From Voacanga thouarsii (Eukaryota; Streptophyta; Magnoliopsida; Gentianales; Apocynaceae), in assembly GCA_026120185.1 (NCBI GenBank), contig JANUWF010001218.1:1488001-1552000 (forward strand): a DNA stretch of 64,000 nt. The letters are read 5' to 3'. Under the pieces are notes generated by a model. The model saw only the letters and a list, made by a program, of their open reading frames with translations, had not been told where the DNA came from and did no database searches. Position numbers and translations under genes: made by a program. This document shows positions 21,224 to 32,660 of this stretch, in pieces (position 1 is the first letter of the stretch; the number at the start of each line of letters is the position of its first letter).

Positions 21224-21922
21224 CTCTGCTACATTTGAACCTTTACTTATCCTCAAACAAAACATAATTATTCACGAACAAGCAAAAAGTTCATAATCAA
21301 AGTGAATGACATTTAATCATTGCATACTAGGCAAATTAACAAGAACAAGTCAGTATACATACAAATAAATTTAACATGGTAGAGACATTTTTATTTTCTT
21401 CACCTTAGAATTCATCCCAACACTTCTCTATCTAAGTTAATTCCATGTAAACCCACATATTAAGCTAGAAATAACTAAGGTCCTCGAGATTGAATTAAAC
21501 AAGTTTATATCAAGTCAATATGATTCCCTCTGCCCCTTGAGTCAAGAATATAAACAATGTGATTTTTATAAGTTAGGATTAATCGATTTACTCCAATCCC
21601 ATGGCTTACAAATATTACATCACTTTACAACATTAAATTACAACTCTATAATACAACGTTACATTACAACTTAATGTTATAGTTGTGCTCTAGAGCCAAT
21701 CATTTGTACAATATATTTTGCATATTTGTTAATAAAAAGTATTCTTTATCTTTCAGTTTAACAAATCATTTTGCGTATATGTGTATAAAACTGTTAGTTA
21801 AAGTCCCAAGCACATAGTATAGTATTAAGAAAATTATGATAGAGGTCATAATATGAGATTCCTACTATATTATGTAGTACTTGTGCTTAAATTATCCCTA
21901 GTTATAATATTAATAAGATCAA
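21224..21922 (-). mobile_element. Internal sequence next to the 3' LTR, non-coding
   Basis: On the minus strand the part beside the LTR reads TTGAGGATAAGTAAAGGTTC followed by a G-rich tract AATAGGGGCAAAA. This resembles the 3' non-coding end of plant Ty3 elements just upstream of the polypurine tract. No protein was recognised in the remaining 600 bp. Confidence 0.4.
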
Positions 21923-22513
21923 CACTACAAGAAAAGATGGTTTCCTCTACCATTTCTTTTGCAGGGACTAAATTTTAGTAGTAAATAATTATTATTTCCA
22001 ATGAAAATAATTTTGATGCAAATGATTAATTTTATGTAATATTTCATATTTTACTACAACTAATTTGGTCGCAATTATATTTTTTCCAATAAAAACTTCT
22101 ATTTGCAACCAAAAAAAATGTTGGTTAGAAGTAATTTTATTATTTTTGACAAAACATTTTATCTTGTAGGATGACCAATTTAGTTGCAATCATATTTTTC
22201 AAATTAAATTAAATATATAATTTTTTTTTAGTTTATCCTTTTTTTTTTGGGGGGGGGGGGTTGGGAAGGAGTGGGGTTTTTCTTACTCATTAATTGTGAA
22301 ATGTTTTTTTATATAAGAAAGTTTTGTGAAATGTTTTTAAAAAATGAAAGGAGTTAAAAGCTTATATTTATATCTAGCCAAAAAAATATTATATTTATAA
22401 TGTTTATTGAAACCTTACGAAAAAGTAAAAGATAAACTTTCAAAATATTTTTTTTAAAAGTTAAAATATCATAAATATATGTACAAAATAACAAACAAAA
22501 ATTACATAAAACA

Positions 22514-22520
<7 letters not shown>

Positions 22521-22562
<42 letters not shown>
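22521..22562. repeat. (TA)n microsatellite
   Basis: About 21 TA dinucleotides without interruption. Confidence 0.95.
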
Positions 22563-22566
<4 letters not shown>

Positions 22567-23136
22567 CCATAGATGAAGCATATTATTACGATACGTGGAA
22601 GCATCATAAGGTGACACGTGATTAGATGATTTTTTTAAAAGAAAAAGAAAAATTATATTTAAATTTATTTAAAATCTTAATTAATTAATAAAATATATAT
22701 GTATTAATATTAATACATTAAAATGTGTTATTCTTTGAATACTATCTAAATTAATATATTAAAATGTATAATTCTTTGAATATTATATTTATATATATAT
22801 ATATGTATTTAATATTAATACATTGAAAATAATTCTTTAAATACTATTTTAATTTATTTTAAAATCTTAACTAATTAAATTATTAATTAATTTAATTAAT
22901 AATATATATTTAATATTAATATATTAAATCTTAATAACATAACAACCGTGCAACGACATCCATCTAGTTTATAGAAAAGCTAAAATAATGAACCCACGCA
23001 CTTATCAAAATTCTAGAAAAAAAAAGGGAAATATAGGAAGAAGGGAACAAATATGGGAAGAAGGGAAATATCTTTGCCCCTCTGACTCTCTTCGCCCCCA
23101 GCGATCGACGACCGTCTTTTCTTTACTGAGAGAACA

Positions 23137-23235
23137 ATGGGTCAATCGAGCATCTGGAATGCTCACCCCAAAACCTGTGGCCCTAGCTCTCGTGCCTGCT
23201 GTGTTTGTGGGAACTCTTATGGACTAATTAGAAAA
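23137..23235 (+). pseudogene. RPS29: Ribosomal protein S29 (uS14) N-terminal fragment
   Basis: Encodes [16 protein letters not shown] then [17 protein letters not shown], matching the first ~33 residues of plant 40S protein S29, a zinc-binding protein of the small ribosomal subunit. The first Cys pair (C-x2-C in CCVCGN) is present. The second pair and the conserved C-terminus are missing; the frame runs into a poly-A tract at about 23236. Unusual substitutions (S for P, Y for H in the GNPH segment) argue against function. It sits between a CACTA left end and the transposase, so it may be a captured gene piece. Confidence 0.75.
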
Positions 23236-24523
23236 AGAAAAAAAAAAAAAAACTTTGGAAAAAAGAATAAACACGAAAAACTCTTCTCTGCCTTCTCAAT
23301 TTTTCCCACGCTCCCAAAGCATCTATTCCTTCCAAGTCTGACAATTATGCAATCTGCAACTTTTATTTGAATGTTGTTGTGAGCTACTGCAATTCTCGAG
23401 TAACAGGTCCTTTCGTATACTACTCTTGAGATCAATGAAAAAGCTTGTGTCTTGAATTCCATTGAAAAAGCTTGTGGGGCTGCATCAAGTTCATCAATTT
23501 CTATTCGTTTTCTAATTCTTTTATCTCTGGCAATTCATTAATTCTTCGAGTTTTTTTTTTTTTTTTGGGTGGGGGAGGGGGTGGAAGAGTTCTTATATCT
23601 CTATATGATTGATTTTCAAATATGTCTAGTTTGAGGATTAGATGCATCTGTTTTAATAGTTTTTTGTGCCCTGAGGTTACTCTTTAGACAATTCTTGTAC
23701 GGCTTTTACAATATTTTATATATATTGTAAAATTTAGTCAATCCTATAATAAAATGACTTTTGAAAAAGTGTATTTTTCTTAACTTTATTTAATTAGATC
23801 CTAGAACTTTAACTTGCCGTAAAATTAATGAAATGAAATTTCATTGATTTCCCATATAATTGACCTAGAGATCTTGATCATGTGGACACATTAGTCGGGG
23901 GAGGAACAAAAGATTAACATTGTATAGTAATTTGGATGTTTCAATGTTCTAGTTGCCCTTATTTCATACTTAGATGGGAAAAAAGTGACTTATTAGAATT
24001 AATCAATTGAGTATGACAATGGTATGGGCAAGTTTTTGCAGAATCTATTATCTCTAGTTAATTATTTTCCTTCTTCCAAACCCTACTAATTTTTTGCAGC
24101 ATTGCAACCATGCAATCAACTTTTGATATGTATTTCCTATTAATAAGCTAGCAACCTCATATTTATCCTTATGTTTTACTTTCATCTATCCACAATTTCA
24201 GGATAAAGTAGATCAAATCAGCATTCTATTCACTTTCCAAGGTAGTAAATCCTTATTTTGTTGATTGTTCCAATATGATTGTGATATGTATAGTTTTTAT
24301 GTTTATGTTGTGCTTGGAAGATAGAAATAAATGACATTTCTTGTAAGACTTGGTATTATAAATATATATTTATATTTATATTTTTTGAAATTGAAATAAA
24401 TTAAAAATAGAATTCAAATAATATATATTATCTGTTAATTGATATATTATTATAAATTTATTACTAATTATTAATATTAAAAATATTGTGTTATAACATT
24501 CAGATGACAATTGGAACTTTACA

Positions 24524-26790
24524 TATAGACAAAAGTTGGGTGGACTCATCAAATAGAGGGCAACTGAATACATATATGGCAATGAAAAATTTTTAGATTT
24601 TGCTTATGCAAACAAGCCACTTGATTTAGAAATTGTTGCTCGTGTAAGAAGTGTAGAAACCGTTTTTTTATGAGTCGTAATGAAGTATTCACACATTTCA
24701 TTCTGGATGGATTTTTGGAAGGGTATAAGAATTGGATTTGTCATGGTGAAGTATATACGCAAGTAAATTCTACTGAAAATGATGATAATGCATTTCAAAT
24801 TGAGGCAAAGGACGAGGTGACGGAAATGGTTCGTGAGGCAAAGAGGAATTGATAGTACTTGCCAAAATGAGGATTAACAGACAATTCTATCACCATGCTT
24901 CTTGAGTTTTTGAAAGAGGTCTTTCCACAAGCTAAAATTCCAATCTCCTATTGTGAAGCTCAAAAATTATTAGAAGAATTAGGGTTTCTTTGCACGACAT
25001 ATGATGCATGATAGGGGTTAAAATCACTATTATTTTTTTAATTATTTGAGGTCATTTTGTAATACATTTATTGTAATAACTAATTATATTCCTTTCTATT
25101 TGATATTTTACTTGTGAAAAGTATTTTTGACAAATTTGTGCAGATTTGAATCAAATTCGAGCAAAAAATGAATAATTCTATAATAGACTAGGTGCAAGGC
25201 CCAGCCAAGGGACTAGACGTCGAGTTTATTTTGGTCAAACAGCAAAAATAGAGCAAAATTGAGTCCAAAAACAGATTGGACCGGCGCCAGGTGGCCCGAA
25301 TGTACTCGGCGCCAGGTCCACTCTGCACAGAAGCGGTTGTGCGCGAATTTGGTATTTTTCAAAAGATATTGGTATTTTCTGAATTTTACTCGGACTTGAC
25401 TTCTAAAGCAACGAATTTTGGTATCAAGAATGCTTATAAATACAAGAAAAATACAAGAGAAATGTGTGATTTAAAGGATCTAAGCTAGCTAGCTACTCAA
25501 TCACCACTCAAAGGAGTATTGTTCAAATGAGGTTTTTCAAAAGAAGAAGAAGGGTTTGTCTATGAGTTTTTTCTTTTATCCTTTATTTACTTTTCTTTAA
25601 CAATGATGTGCTTAATATTTTAATTATAATTGGATATTATTTTGGAGATTATGATTTTGAGTTAATTAGAATTTTTTATCAATCTATTGTTATCTTTAGT
25701 ATATGATTACTTGTTATCATTGGTTATTGATACTAGTTCTTCTAATTGACTTGAAAAACGATATTAGGAGTTCATTGCATTAATTTCATATTTGGTAGAT
25801 CTTAATGGAATTGAGAAACAAAGCTAAGATTAAAAGAACTAAAGTGATCAAGGATTGGTTGATTTTACCTAGAATATAGGGTCATTGGCTAATTTCATAT
25901 TTATAAGGTATAAGGTTAATGCATCTTTTGGTTGCTTTGGTTTGATTGAAAAATCTACTAAATTAATTAAGAAATAGTGATTCCATGGATTGGGAAATTA
26001 GTGGAATCTACATATGTAAGTTCATAACTTGGAAAACGATTGAATTTTACTTAAGTTCTTTTATGATGCTAAGATGACAATTGATTGTGATGAATGCTGA
26101 TTGATTCAATCTTGTGTTTTCAAGATAACTGTCTAGTTATATGAAATTATATTTTTGAGTTATATCTATTTTTATTTTTATTTATTTTCCTTTTTTACTC
26201 TCTTCTTATTTTATTGGTTACATAATAAAGATTTCAGTAAAGTAAGGTGAGAGCCTAAATTCTCATGAATTCGATACTTGCTATATCTTTTGCTATACGA
26301 TGGGTATACTTGCCCGTATGTGTGTGGTTTTAGTAGTTGGCATTTTAATTAAAACTTGATTAATTGTATTATTTGCTGGTAATATTTTTTACACTAAAAA
26401 ACACGCATCAATACATGTCCAAATAACTATATGTTGTTTAAAGGTGATGATGAGAAGCTAGATACATGTGTCATATATGGAGCTTCAAGGTACAAGGTAG
26501 TAGGCAAACAGATAGCTGCAAAGCAAATGAGGTGTTTTCCATTGAAGCAGAGATTACAAAAATATTTTATGTCTTCCAAAACTACGTCTCTCATGAAATC
26601 GCATGCCAAAGAATGAGTTGATGATGGTGTTTTTAGACATCCTACTGATTCACTTGCTTGGAAAGAGTTTGACAATAGGTGAACAGACTTCTCAAATGAT
26701 CATCGGAATCTTATGGTGTTGCTTGTGACTACTTTTAAGGAAGAAATCATATTTGTGAGGTTTTGGTAAACTAATACCTTACTTGATCAT
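24524..26790 (+). pseudogene. CACTA TNP2-type transposase, split by a solo LTR
   Basis: Part 1 (24524-25008) starts with the transposase-associated domain: IDKSWVDSS, then GNEKFLDFAYANKP, then CSCKKCRNRFFMSRNEVFTH and GFLEGYKNWICHGE. It continues with NSITMLLEFLKEVFPQAKIP and YCEAQKLLEELGF. Part 2 (26411-26790) resumes the same protein: CPNNYMLFKGDDEKLDTC, then MRCFPLKQRLQKYFMSSKTT and DGVFRHPTDSLAWKEFDNR. At least two frameshifts in part 1 and several stops make it non-functional. The catalytic Transposase_21 core beyond this is missing. The break between parts is exactly filled by the LTR at 25009-26410. Confidence 0.85.
25009..26410 (+). mobile_element. Solo LTR of a Ty3-like element, 1.4 kb
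   Basis: Begins TGATAGGGGTTAAAATC and ends AAAACACGCATCA. Flanking 5-mers ATGCA (25004-25008) and ATACA (26411-26415) are a target duplication with one transition. Removing the LTR plus one duplicate rejoins the transposase reading (…YDACPNNY…). Inner marks: a GC-rich patch CGGCGCCAGGT near 25282 and 25310, and GAATTCGATACTTGCTATAT near 26267. Confidence 0.88.
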
Positions 26791-26796
26791 TTATAG

Positions 26797-26905
26797 ATGA
26801 GTCAAAAAGGACTTCCTACATCAAGACTTGATGTGTGGGTACAGACTCGTACACCAAAAGAGTGGGTTAACCTTGATGATGACACGAGAAATATACTACT
26901 AAGTT
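26797..26905 (+). pseudogene. Transposase fragment resembling the Ptta/En-Spm (PF03004) domain
   Basis: Reads MSQKGLPTSRLDVWVQTRTPK then EWVNLDDDTRNIL. This resembles the block around GLPxTRxxVWxxTHxKKDGxxVD in plant Ptta/En/Spm transposase proteins, which pair with TNP2 in CACTA elements. It lies directly after the TNP2 piece, so the two belong to one collapsed element. Short, no conserved ends; moderate confidence. Confidence 0.45.
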
Positions 26906-27820
26906 TCATATTTTTCTATTAGAGGAATTCATCTTCATTAACCATATGAATAATACTAATTTGACTATTTCTTTTTCGGTCACATATTATTCTCCAGCTC
27001 CATATAAAAGACAGATTGGCCCCAGTATCTAAGACTGAGCATACTACAATAGTTAACACTACAAAAAAAGGGGGTAAATACGACCAACCCAAAAACGACG
27101 GTCAGAAAACCATCGCAATAGGCCATCCGTCATATTATATTGACTTTTTACGGAAATTTTACAACAACCATTGTATCACTCAAGACAAATACAACGATTC
27201 GACACAAACTGTCATAATAGTTTCAAACTAATGCAACGGTTCAGCTAAACCTTCATATATGACTTGGCTTATATGATGATTTCTCTAAACCATCGTATTT
27301 AGAATTCAATTTGTGCCTTATTTGTTACACGTGACAAATACGACGATTTTATAGCATCTTATTTAACTAAGTAAATACAACCGTCATTTTTAGTCAAGTA
27401 AATACCATAGTTTAATTTTAAACCATCGCTTATATTAGGATAATACAATGGTTTCAGTCGTCATTTTTAGTTCATATTATAAAACAATTATCAAAAACAA
27501 TTCAAATTTTATCTGATTATTTTATAATTTAGTCACAATACTTTTGGTAATGATTTTGACAAATTTTATGGTTGGATCATTAATTTGATATCCTTATATT
27601 TTTAAATGCACTAGATTTGGTTACTATTGTATGCATATCCTCAAGAAATGTGGTATAATGAAACAAACGACCTTCAAATTTGGTCACTAAACTTATTTTA
27701 ACTTTATAAATAATGTAATATGGTTATAAATAACAAAATTGTAAATTAAAATTTTGTATACTTCTTAAGTTTTTATATATTTGTATTAAAGAGCATGAAT
27801 TTCATTTTATTAATAGTTAT

Positions 27821-27825
<5 letters not shown>

Positions 27826-27868
<43 letters not shown>
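27826..27868. repeat. (TA)n microsatellite
   Basis: About 21 TA units; a second tract of similar type lies at 27983-28014. Confidence 0.95.
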
Positions 27869-27871
<3 letters not shown>

Positions 27872-27979
27872 TATATGTATCATAATATATCCTTCATTAG
27901 TTAGTGAGTATATATTAAATTAATATGTTACATAATATAAATAATTTTTTAATTATGAACATACACATATGTTAATTAT

Positions 27980-27982
<3 letters not shown>

Positions 27983-28014
<32 letters not shown>
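27983..28014. repeat. (TA)n microsatellite
   Basis: About 16 uninterrupted TA units inside the CACTA-like element. Confidence 0.95.
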
Positions 28015-28016
<2 letters not shown>

Positions 28017-28773
28017 TAATTGTTACATTTATTCATACATAGACATTGTATTTATAATTATTATTGTAAAAGTAAAATTTATATAATTTTATTTGTTACA
28101 TTAGTAATATAAATATATATATTTGTATGTATAAATAAAGCCCAAGTAAAAAAAAAATACTATTTTTTATTTTTTTAATTTAGTATGACGGTTAGATATA
28201 ACCGTTGTATCTGGGTATTTAATACGATAGTTAATGATTAAACATTGTTTCTAGGTATTTAATATGGCGGTTAATCATTAACTGTCATATATACTTATTT
28301 ATATAAAACAGTTTATGATTACTGTCGTTATCATTAACGGCTTTCGAACATATTAATATGATAGTTATTAACTGTGGTATTAGATTTCTCAAATAAGATG
28401 ATTAATAACTATCGTATCAGGTTATAAAAAACTCCAGAAGAAGCCCACTTTCTGACAAAAAAAGTCCGCTTCTTCATTTTTCTTCTTCTCCGAAGAAACT
28501 GGACCCTTTCCTTCTTCTCCGTCATGACGCCTTCCTTTTCGACTTCTTTCTTCTTCTCTGGTAGCACAACCCTTCGGCACTCTTCCTTTCTAAATTCTGA
28601 CTGATACTACTGGGGTTCCTCCATTGCCACCACGATAATTATTAGGTAAGTTCGAACAACAGTATTTTTTGTTATTTATTATAATAATATGGGTATTTTA
28701 TTATTGTTATTTCACCTATTTTCCAAATTTATGCATTGTTTCAGAATGTAGAAATTATTTCAGGGGGCTATAT

Positions 28774-30135
28774 TGATAAATCTTAGGGGGGGAGGGGGAG
28801 TGAATAAGGTTTACAGATAATAATAATAATAAAATTTCAAAATTCTTTAAATGATTTTGATAAGAACCGAGAGTGTTTTGAGTATCGAAAAATAGGTCTC
28901 TATTGAGTTCAAAAGTGCAAGAAAACAAAGCTTCGAAGCTACCAATAAATCACAAGAATAAAAGCCTCACAGAGTATAAATTGATAAAACTTTCAACTAT
29001 TTCACAAAAGACTTTAAAACCAATCACTAATTGTTGGTTTGAAGGTTATAACTTTTAACTTAAAAAAACAGTTTGAAAACATTCATAAATGCTAAGTAAA
29101 GTGTACAAGAGAGAGGGACTCAAAAATTTATAATGGTTCGATCTTTAAATGATCTATATCCACTACCTTAAGCATTCACTTAAAGATTTCAAAACATCTA
29201 CTAAAAGTTGTTTACCCAATCAATAGTGGTAGGCAATACTAATATTACATAAGAGGTCACCACACTTAGTTTTACACCCAACCTCTAAACATCAACCAAT
29301 CAAGGATCACACCAGCTGGGTTTTACTCTCCAAACCTTGATATACAAAAGATCAAAAAGGATGAGACAGAAAATAACTCACAGATTGAGCAGATCTAAGC
29401 TACTAAGCACAAATACCTTTTTACCTTTAGAACAATTTGATCTTACTTTGAAGCATAAATAAAAAAGGAAATTTTTGTATTCTGAAGTATAAGAATGTTT
29501 TTCAATGAGTTAGCACAAAAATCTATTTGAAAATTGAGTTTTTGAAGCTTTTATAAAAGTTGAAACCGAAGTCCCAATGGCTAGTAATGGCTAGTTACTT
29601 CTGTTAGGTTTTTCAGGGTTTTGGATTCACAGAATAAAAGGTTGTGCGTCCAAAGGGTGGTCTAAAACGACATTGTATGCAAAGAGGTATATTTTTGACA
29701 AATTCTACAGATCATTGGATGGATGTTTTGGATTCAGAAGTCCATCCAAAACTATTTAACTAAGAATTTAATAAATCCAAATTTTAGAAATACCCTATTT
29801 TTGAAATCATTTATAAGTGTGTCAAGGTAAAACAAACTAAACATAAGGTAAAGAGACTTAGGAATTTACAAATAATACCTTAATAACAATTCCTAATCTA
29901 TAATTCTTCACAAAGCCTTCATGATATGCATTCTCTTAAGTTGGATTTACACTTGATCAATCACTTTTGGTCTCCATTGCTTAAGAGCTGCTTAACTGTC
30001 CTATTTGCGTGCTTTTGAAGAATTGAAGTCAAACATGTCATATCCAAAAATTCTATCACATATAAATCACACATGTTAGTCTACATCAATATTTGTCATA
30101 AATCAAAACACAGGAGAATTCTCTTAGGGTTAACA
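28774..30135 (-). repeat. 3' LTR of a Sirevirus-like copia element
   Basis: The right end ...TTAACA at 30135 adjoins a minus-strand polypurine tract, AAAAAGGGGGAGAT. The left end is placed at TGATAAATCTTAGGGG (28774), followed by a G-rich GTGAATAAGG block typical of such copia LTRs; this boundary is less certain. An internal AATTTATAATGGTTCGATC block parallels the CGTGGTTCGGTCTCTCAATT block of the TR-GAG LTR on the same strand. Confidence 0.65.
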
Positions 30136-31290
30136 ATCTCCCCCTTTTTGAGTGATGACAAACTTGATAGGATTGTGACAAAAAAAATAATATAGATTAT
30201 ATGAACATGTTAGACCGAGAGAAGTAAGAGTATATTTAACTGAAGTATGTTCTCTTATCATAGGACTCAAGGAGTACTTATGAGTTTAAGATAAGAAAAT
30301 TCAAGTATAGTCTCATAAACAAGGCTCAATACGCCTATAACCCTACCAACCTCCTTATTCTCCTTCCTTCTATATAGAGGACTATTTCTCAAGGAAATAG
30401 TCAAATAATGGTCACAAAAAAAATGCATAATTATGTACAAGAAGAGGTGTAGAAGATAGATCATAAACAGCAATACTCCCCCTATGTATGTGCATATATG
30501 AACAATAGATATATTATGCTAATATAAAAGTGTTTTAGAAACCAAACTGGGATGTGAGATTTTGGACTTCCAAAAGGTGTATCCAAACAGGGCAAAAACA
30601 AAACAGAAACATGTGAATCCTTTGTAAAATAATTTTTCGGACATGGCTTTTGGAATCAGAAAGATTTGCAAGGATCTAAAACTGCTCATGTGTCTATGCA
30701 GGGTCAACATCAAGATTTTTCAAAAAAAAAAAAAAACTTCAGACAGCAGTCAAACCAATTTTTTATCAAAAACAACAATCATATCAAATTGTCATTCACT
30801 TGGACAGACATCCTAAACTCTCAAAACTATTTTCCAGATTCAGCAAAAAAGAAAGAAATCCAAAACAGTCCTATCATAATCTATCATCATAAACCCATCA
30901 CCACAATCATCTATATAATTTTCTCATCACACAATTTAAACAATAGCTATGCAATTCTCAAATCAATCCATAGAACAATTTCTTCTTTACTCAAGGAACA
31001 ATAGTCATCACAATCACAATCATAGTCACACTTAACGGTACTAAGTCACAAATCACATTTCAAGTTCACAATCCATATTTATAAGGGCAAAAACTAATGA
31101 AAGAGATACATGATAGCAAAAAGAATGCACAACGATAAAATATTTGATCAACCCAAATCCCCAAAAAAATATAATTCATAGAATCACAAGCTTCTCAAGG
31201 AATTTACAGTCTTCATAGCCACATCATAATTTCCTCAGTCCACAACTCACAATCCACAACAATATTTCTCCCCCTTTGTCATCAGTTAAA
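30136..31290 (-). other. Multiple polypurine tracts upstream of the Sirevirus-like LTR
   Basis: Three minus-strand purine tracts: CAAAAAGGGGGAGAT at 30136-30150 (preceded by TTTGTCATCACT), TAGGGGGAGT at 30475-30484, and ATGACAAAGGGGGAGAAA at about 31266-31283. Repeated purine tracts beside GTCATCA words are a known Sirevirus feature. Between them there is no coding sequence. Confidence 0.65.
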
Positions 31291-31499
31291 AAGGAAGTAA
31301 GGACAGAATACAAAGAGATAATAGGATAGAGAGATGCTAGTTAATTGAGATAATAGAGAGAGATAATATCAGAAAATTTGTCCTTGCAGGTAGAGATAAA
31401 AGTAGCTAAGAGCATACTAGTAACAACAAAACAAAAAATTAAAGTGAGCAGGTAAAATGTCTTTAGGAGAATATGGAATTGTTATAAGATATCTATCAA

Positions 31500-32600
31500 C
31501 CAACAACTCTAATTGGACTATCAGCCGATTTTCTTCATTGTCTTAACACCATGCCTGCTCAGAGTGATAGCCATGTTTCCTTGAATTTCTATTGCTTCAG
31601 GCTGAATAGGAGCACCAGAGCTCTTTGTTTTTCCAGCTAGCCTATTGGATTTGCATTTGACTACTATGTGTTTCTGGAATTGTCCAAAGGAGCTTCCAGT
31701 TGTAGCTGGCTTGGGGGCTTCATTGCAGTTATAGGTGCAGTAGTTGTAAGAGCCTCAACCTCATTTCCTCTTTCTTTCTAACTTTCTCCTGCTTTATATG
31801 TTTTTTTCTCCGTTTACTTTTCCTTTTGCACCTCTTACTCAATTTGTTCAACAACCTCTTCTTCAACTTAGGGAATGGCAGTTTCCTCTTCAGGCATTTG
31901 TTTTTGAGGGGGAATATGTTCTGTTTGAGGATTCATATCATCATGATACTTTCCTTCCATAGTAGTCAATCTCTTCCCTAGATTCTGGAGTTCTCCTTTC
32001 ACTTCTACGCCCAGACTGTCTACTTTAACAGATAACAGATTTATGGCTTCTAGAATGCTTTGAGTTATTTTAGTTTTTTGCTTTCTCTTACTTGATGATT
32101 CCTCTTAAACTTCCGTTGCAACCTTTCTTTTTGTTCCTCCTAATTTAACTTCAACTTTAATCTTCAACAACTTTTCCTTCTCCTCCTCAGATCCTTCTCT
32201 AAGCAATACCCACTGATTATCAACTTGAATATAACCTATCTTTTCAAATGAATCAATGTCATAAACATTCATCTTTAAGTGTCCTAGGGTAATTGAGCTA
32301 ATATCCACATTAAAATGCTTAAAAGACTTGGTTTAAAGATTCCCATATGGTAGAGCTTTGCTGGTTGTGTTTTGTGATTGCAACATCAATCTTGTGGCCA
32401 AAAATCAAAAGCTAATTAGCCTTCTTTCAGCTAGTGCCAACATCAACACCATTTGCATAGTGCTTATGGATATTTTCTGTCCAAAGCTTGGAATCACCAT
32501 GGTTGAGACCATGTGGTACAAAATCCTTCCTACTCCATTCAGCCACTTTGTATTCCTATAATTTGAGTTCTTAAAACTTTTTCCTCTTGTGAACTGACTC
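31500..32600 (-). pseudogene. Sirevirus-type extra ORF, decayed (plant transposon protein-like)
   Basis: The minus-strand reading contains KWLNGVGRILYHMVSTMV, then KALPYGN and HFNVDISSITLGHLKMNVYD and IGYIQVDNQWVLLREG. This resembles the plant transposon-associated domain (LNxxxxRIxxH... LPYGMxLTxIFxHFxVD) found in the additional ORF beside Sirevirus polypurine tracts. The longest open piece is complement 32105-32308 (67 codons); frameshifts and stops lie on both sides. The downstream part is rich in Lys and Glu with a short coiled-coil-like stretch. Confidence 0.55.
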
Positions 32601-32660
32601 TCAGATCTTCACAAATCGAATACACTCGAATCTTTAGGGAATTTGTTCAACTAAAAAAAT

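Larger units (their letters stand above)
21923..24523. mobile_element. CACTA left end and 5' region of a decayed element
   Basis: CACTACAAGAAAAGATGG at 21923 is a standard CACTA terminus. It is followed by subterminal motifs such as TTGGTCGCAATTAT, TTTGCAACCAAA and TTAGTTGCAATCAT in both orientations. A T/G homopolymer junction lies near 22238-22260. A TNP2-like transposase on the same strand begins at about 24524, so the stretch is read as the 5' part of one element. The right terminus was not found. Confidence 0.55.
27057..28773. mobile_element. CACTA-like element, 5' part only
   Basis: Starts CACTACAAAAAAAGGGGG at 27057. The following 1.4 kb holds many diverged repeats around AAATACGACGGTT / AACCATCGTATTT, dense at 27070-27460 and 28180-28430. 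These are followed by a pyrimidine-rich, 5'UTR-like stretch (28440-28640, TTCTTCTCC words) ending near a TTAGGTAAGTTCG donor-like site. It is cut at about 28774 by the Sirevirus-like LTR. No transposase is left and no right end was found. Confidence 0.5.

Noticed and set aside
22354..22617. 87-codon minus-strand ORF
   Set aside because: Half of it is the TA microsatellite at 22521-22562.
30666..31004. 112-codon plus-strand ORF
   Set aside because: Antisense to the Sirevirus polypurine-tract region; AT-rich low-complexity product without motif.
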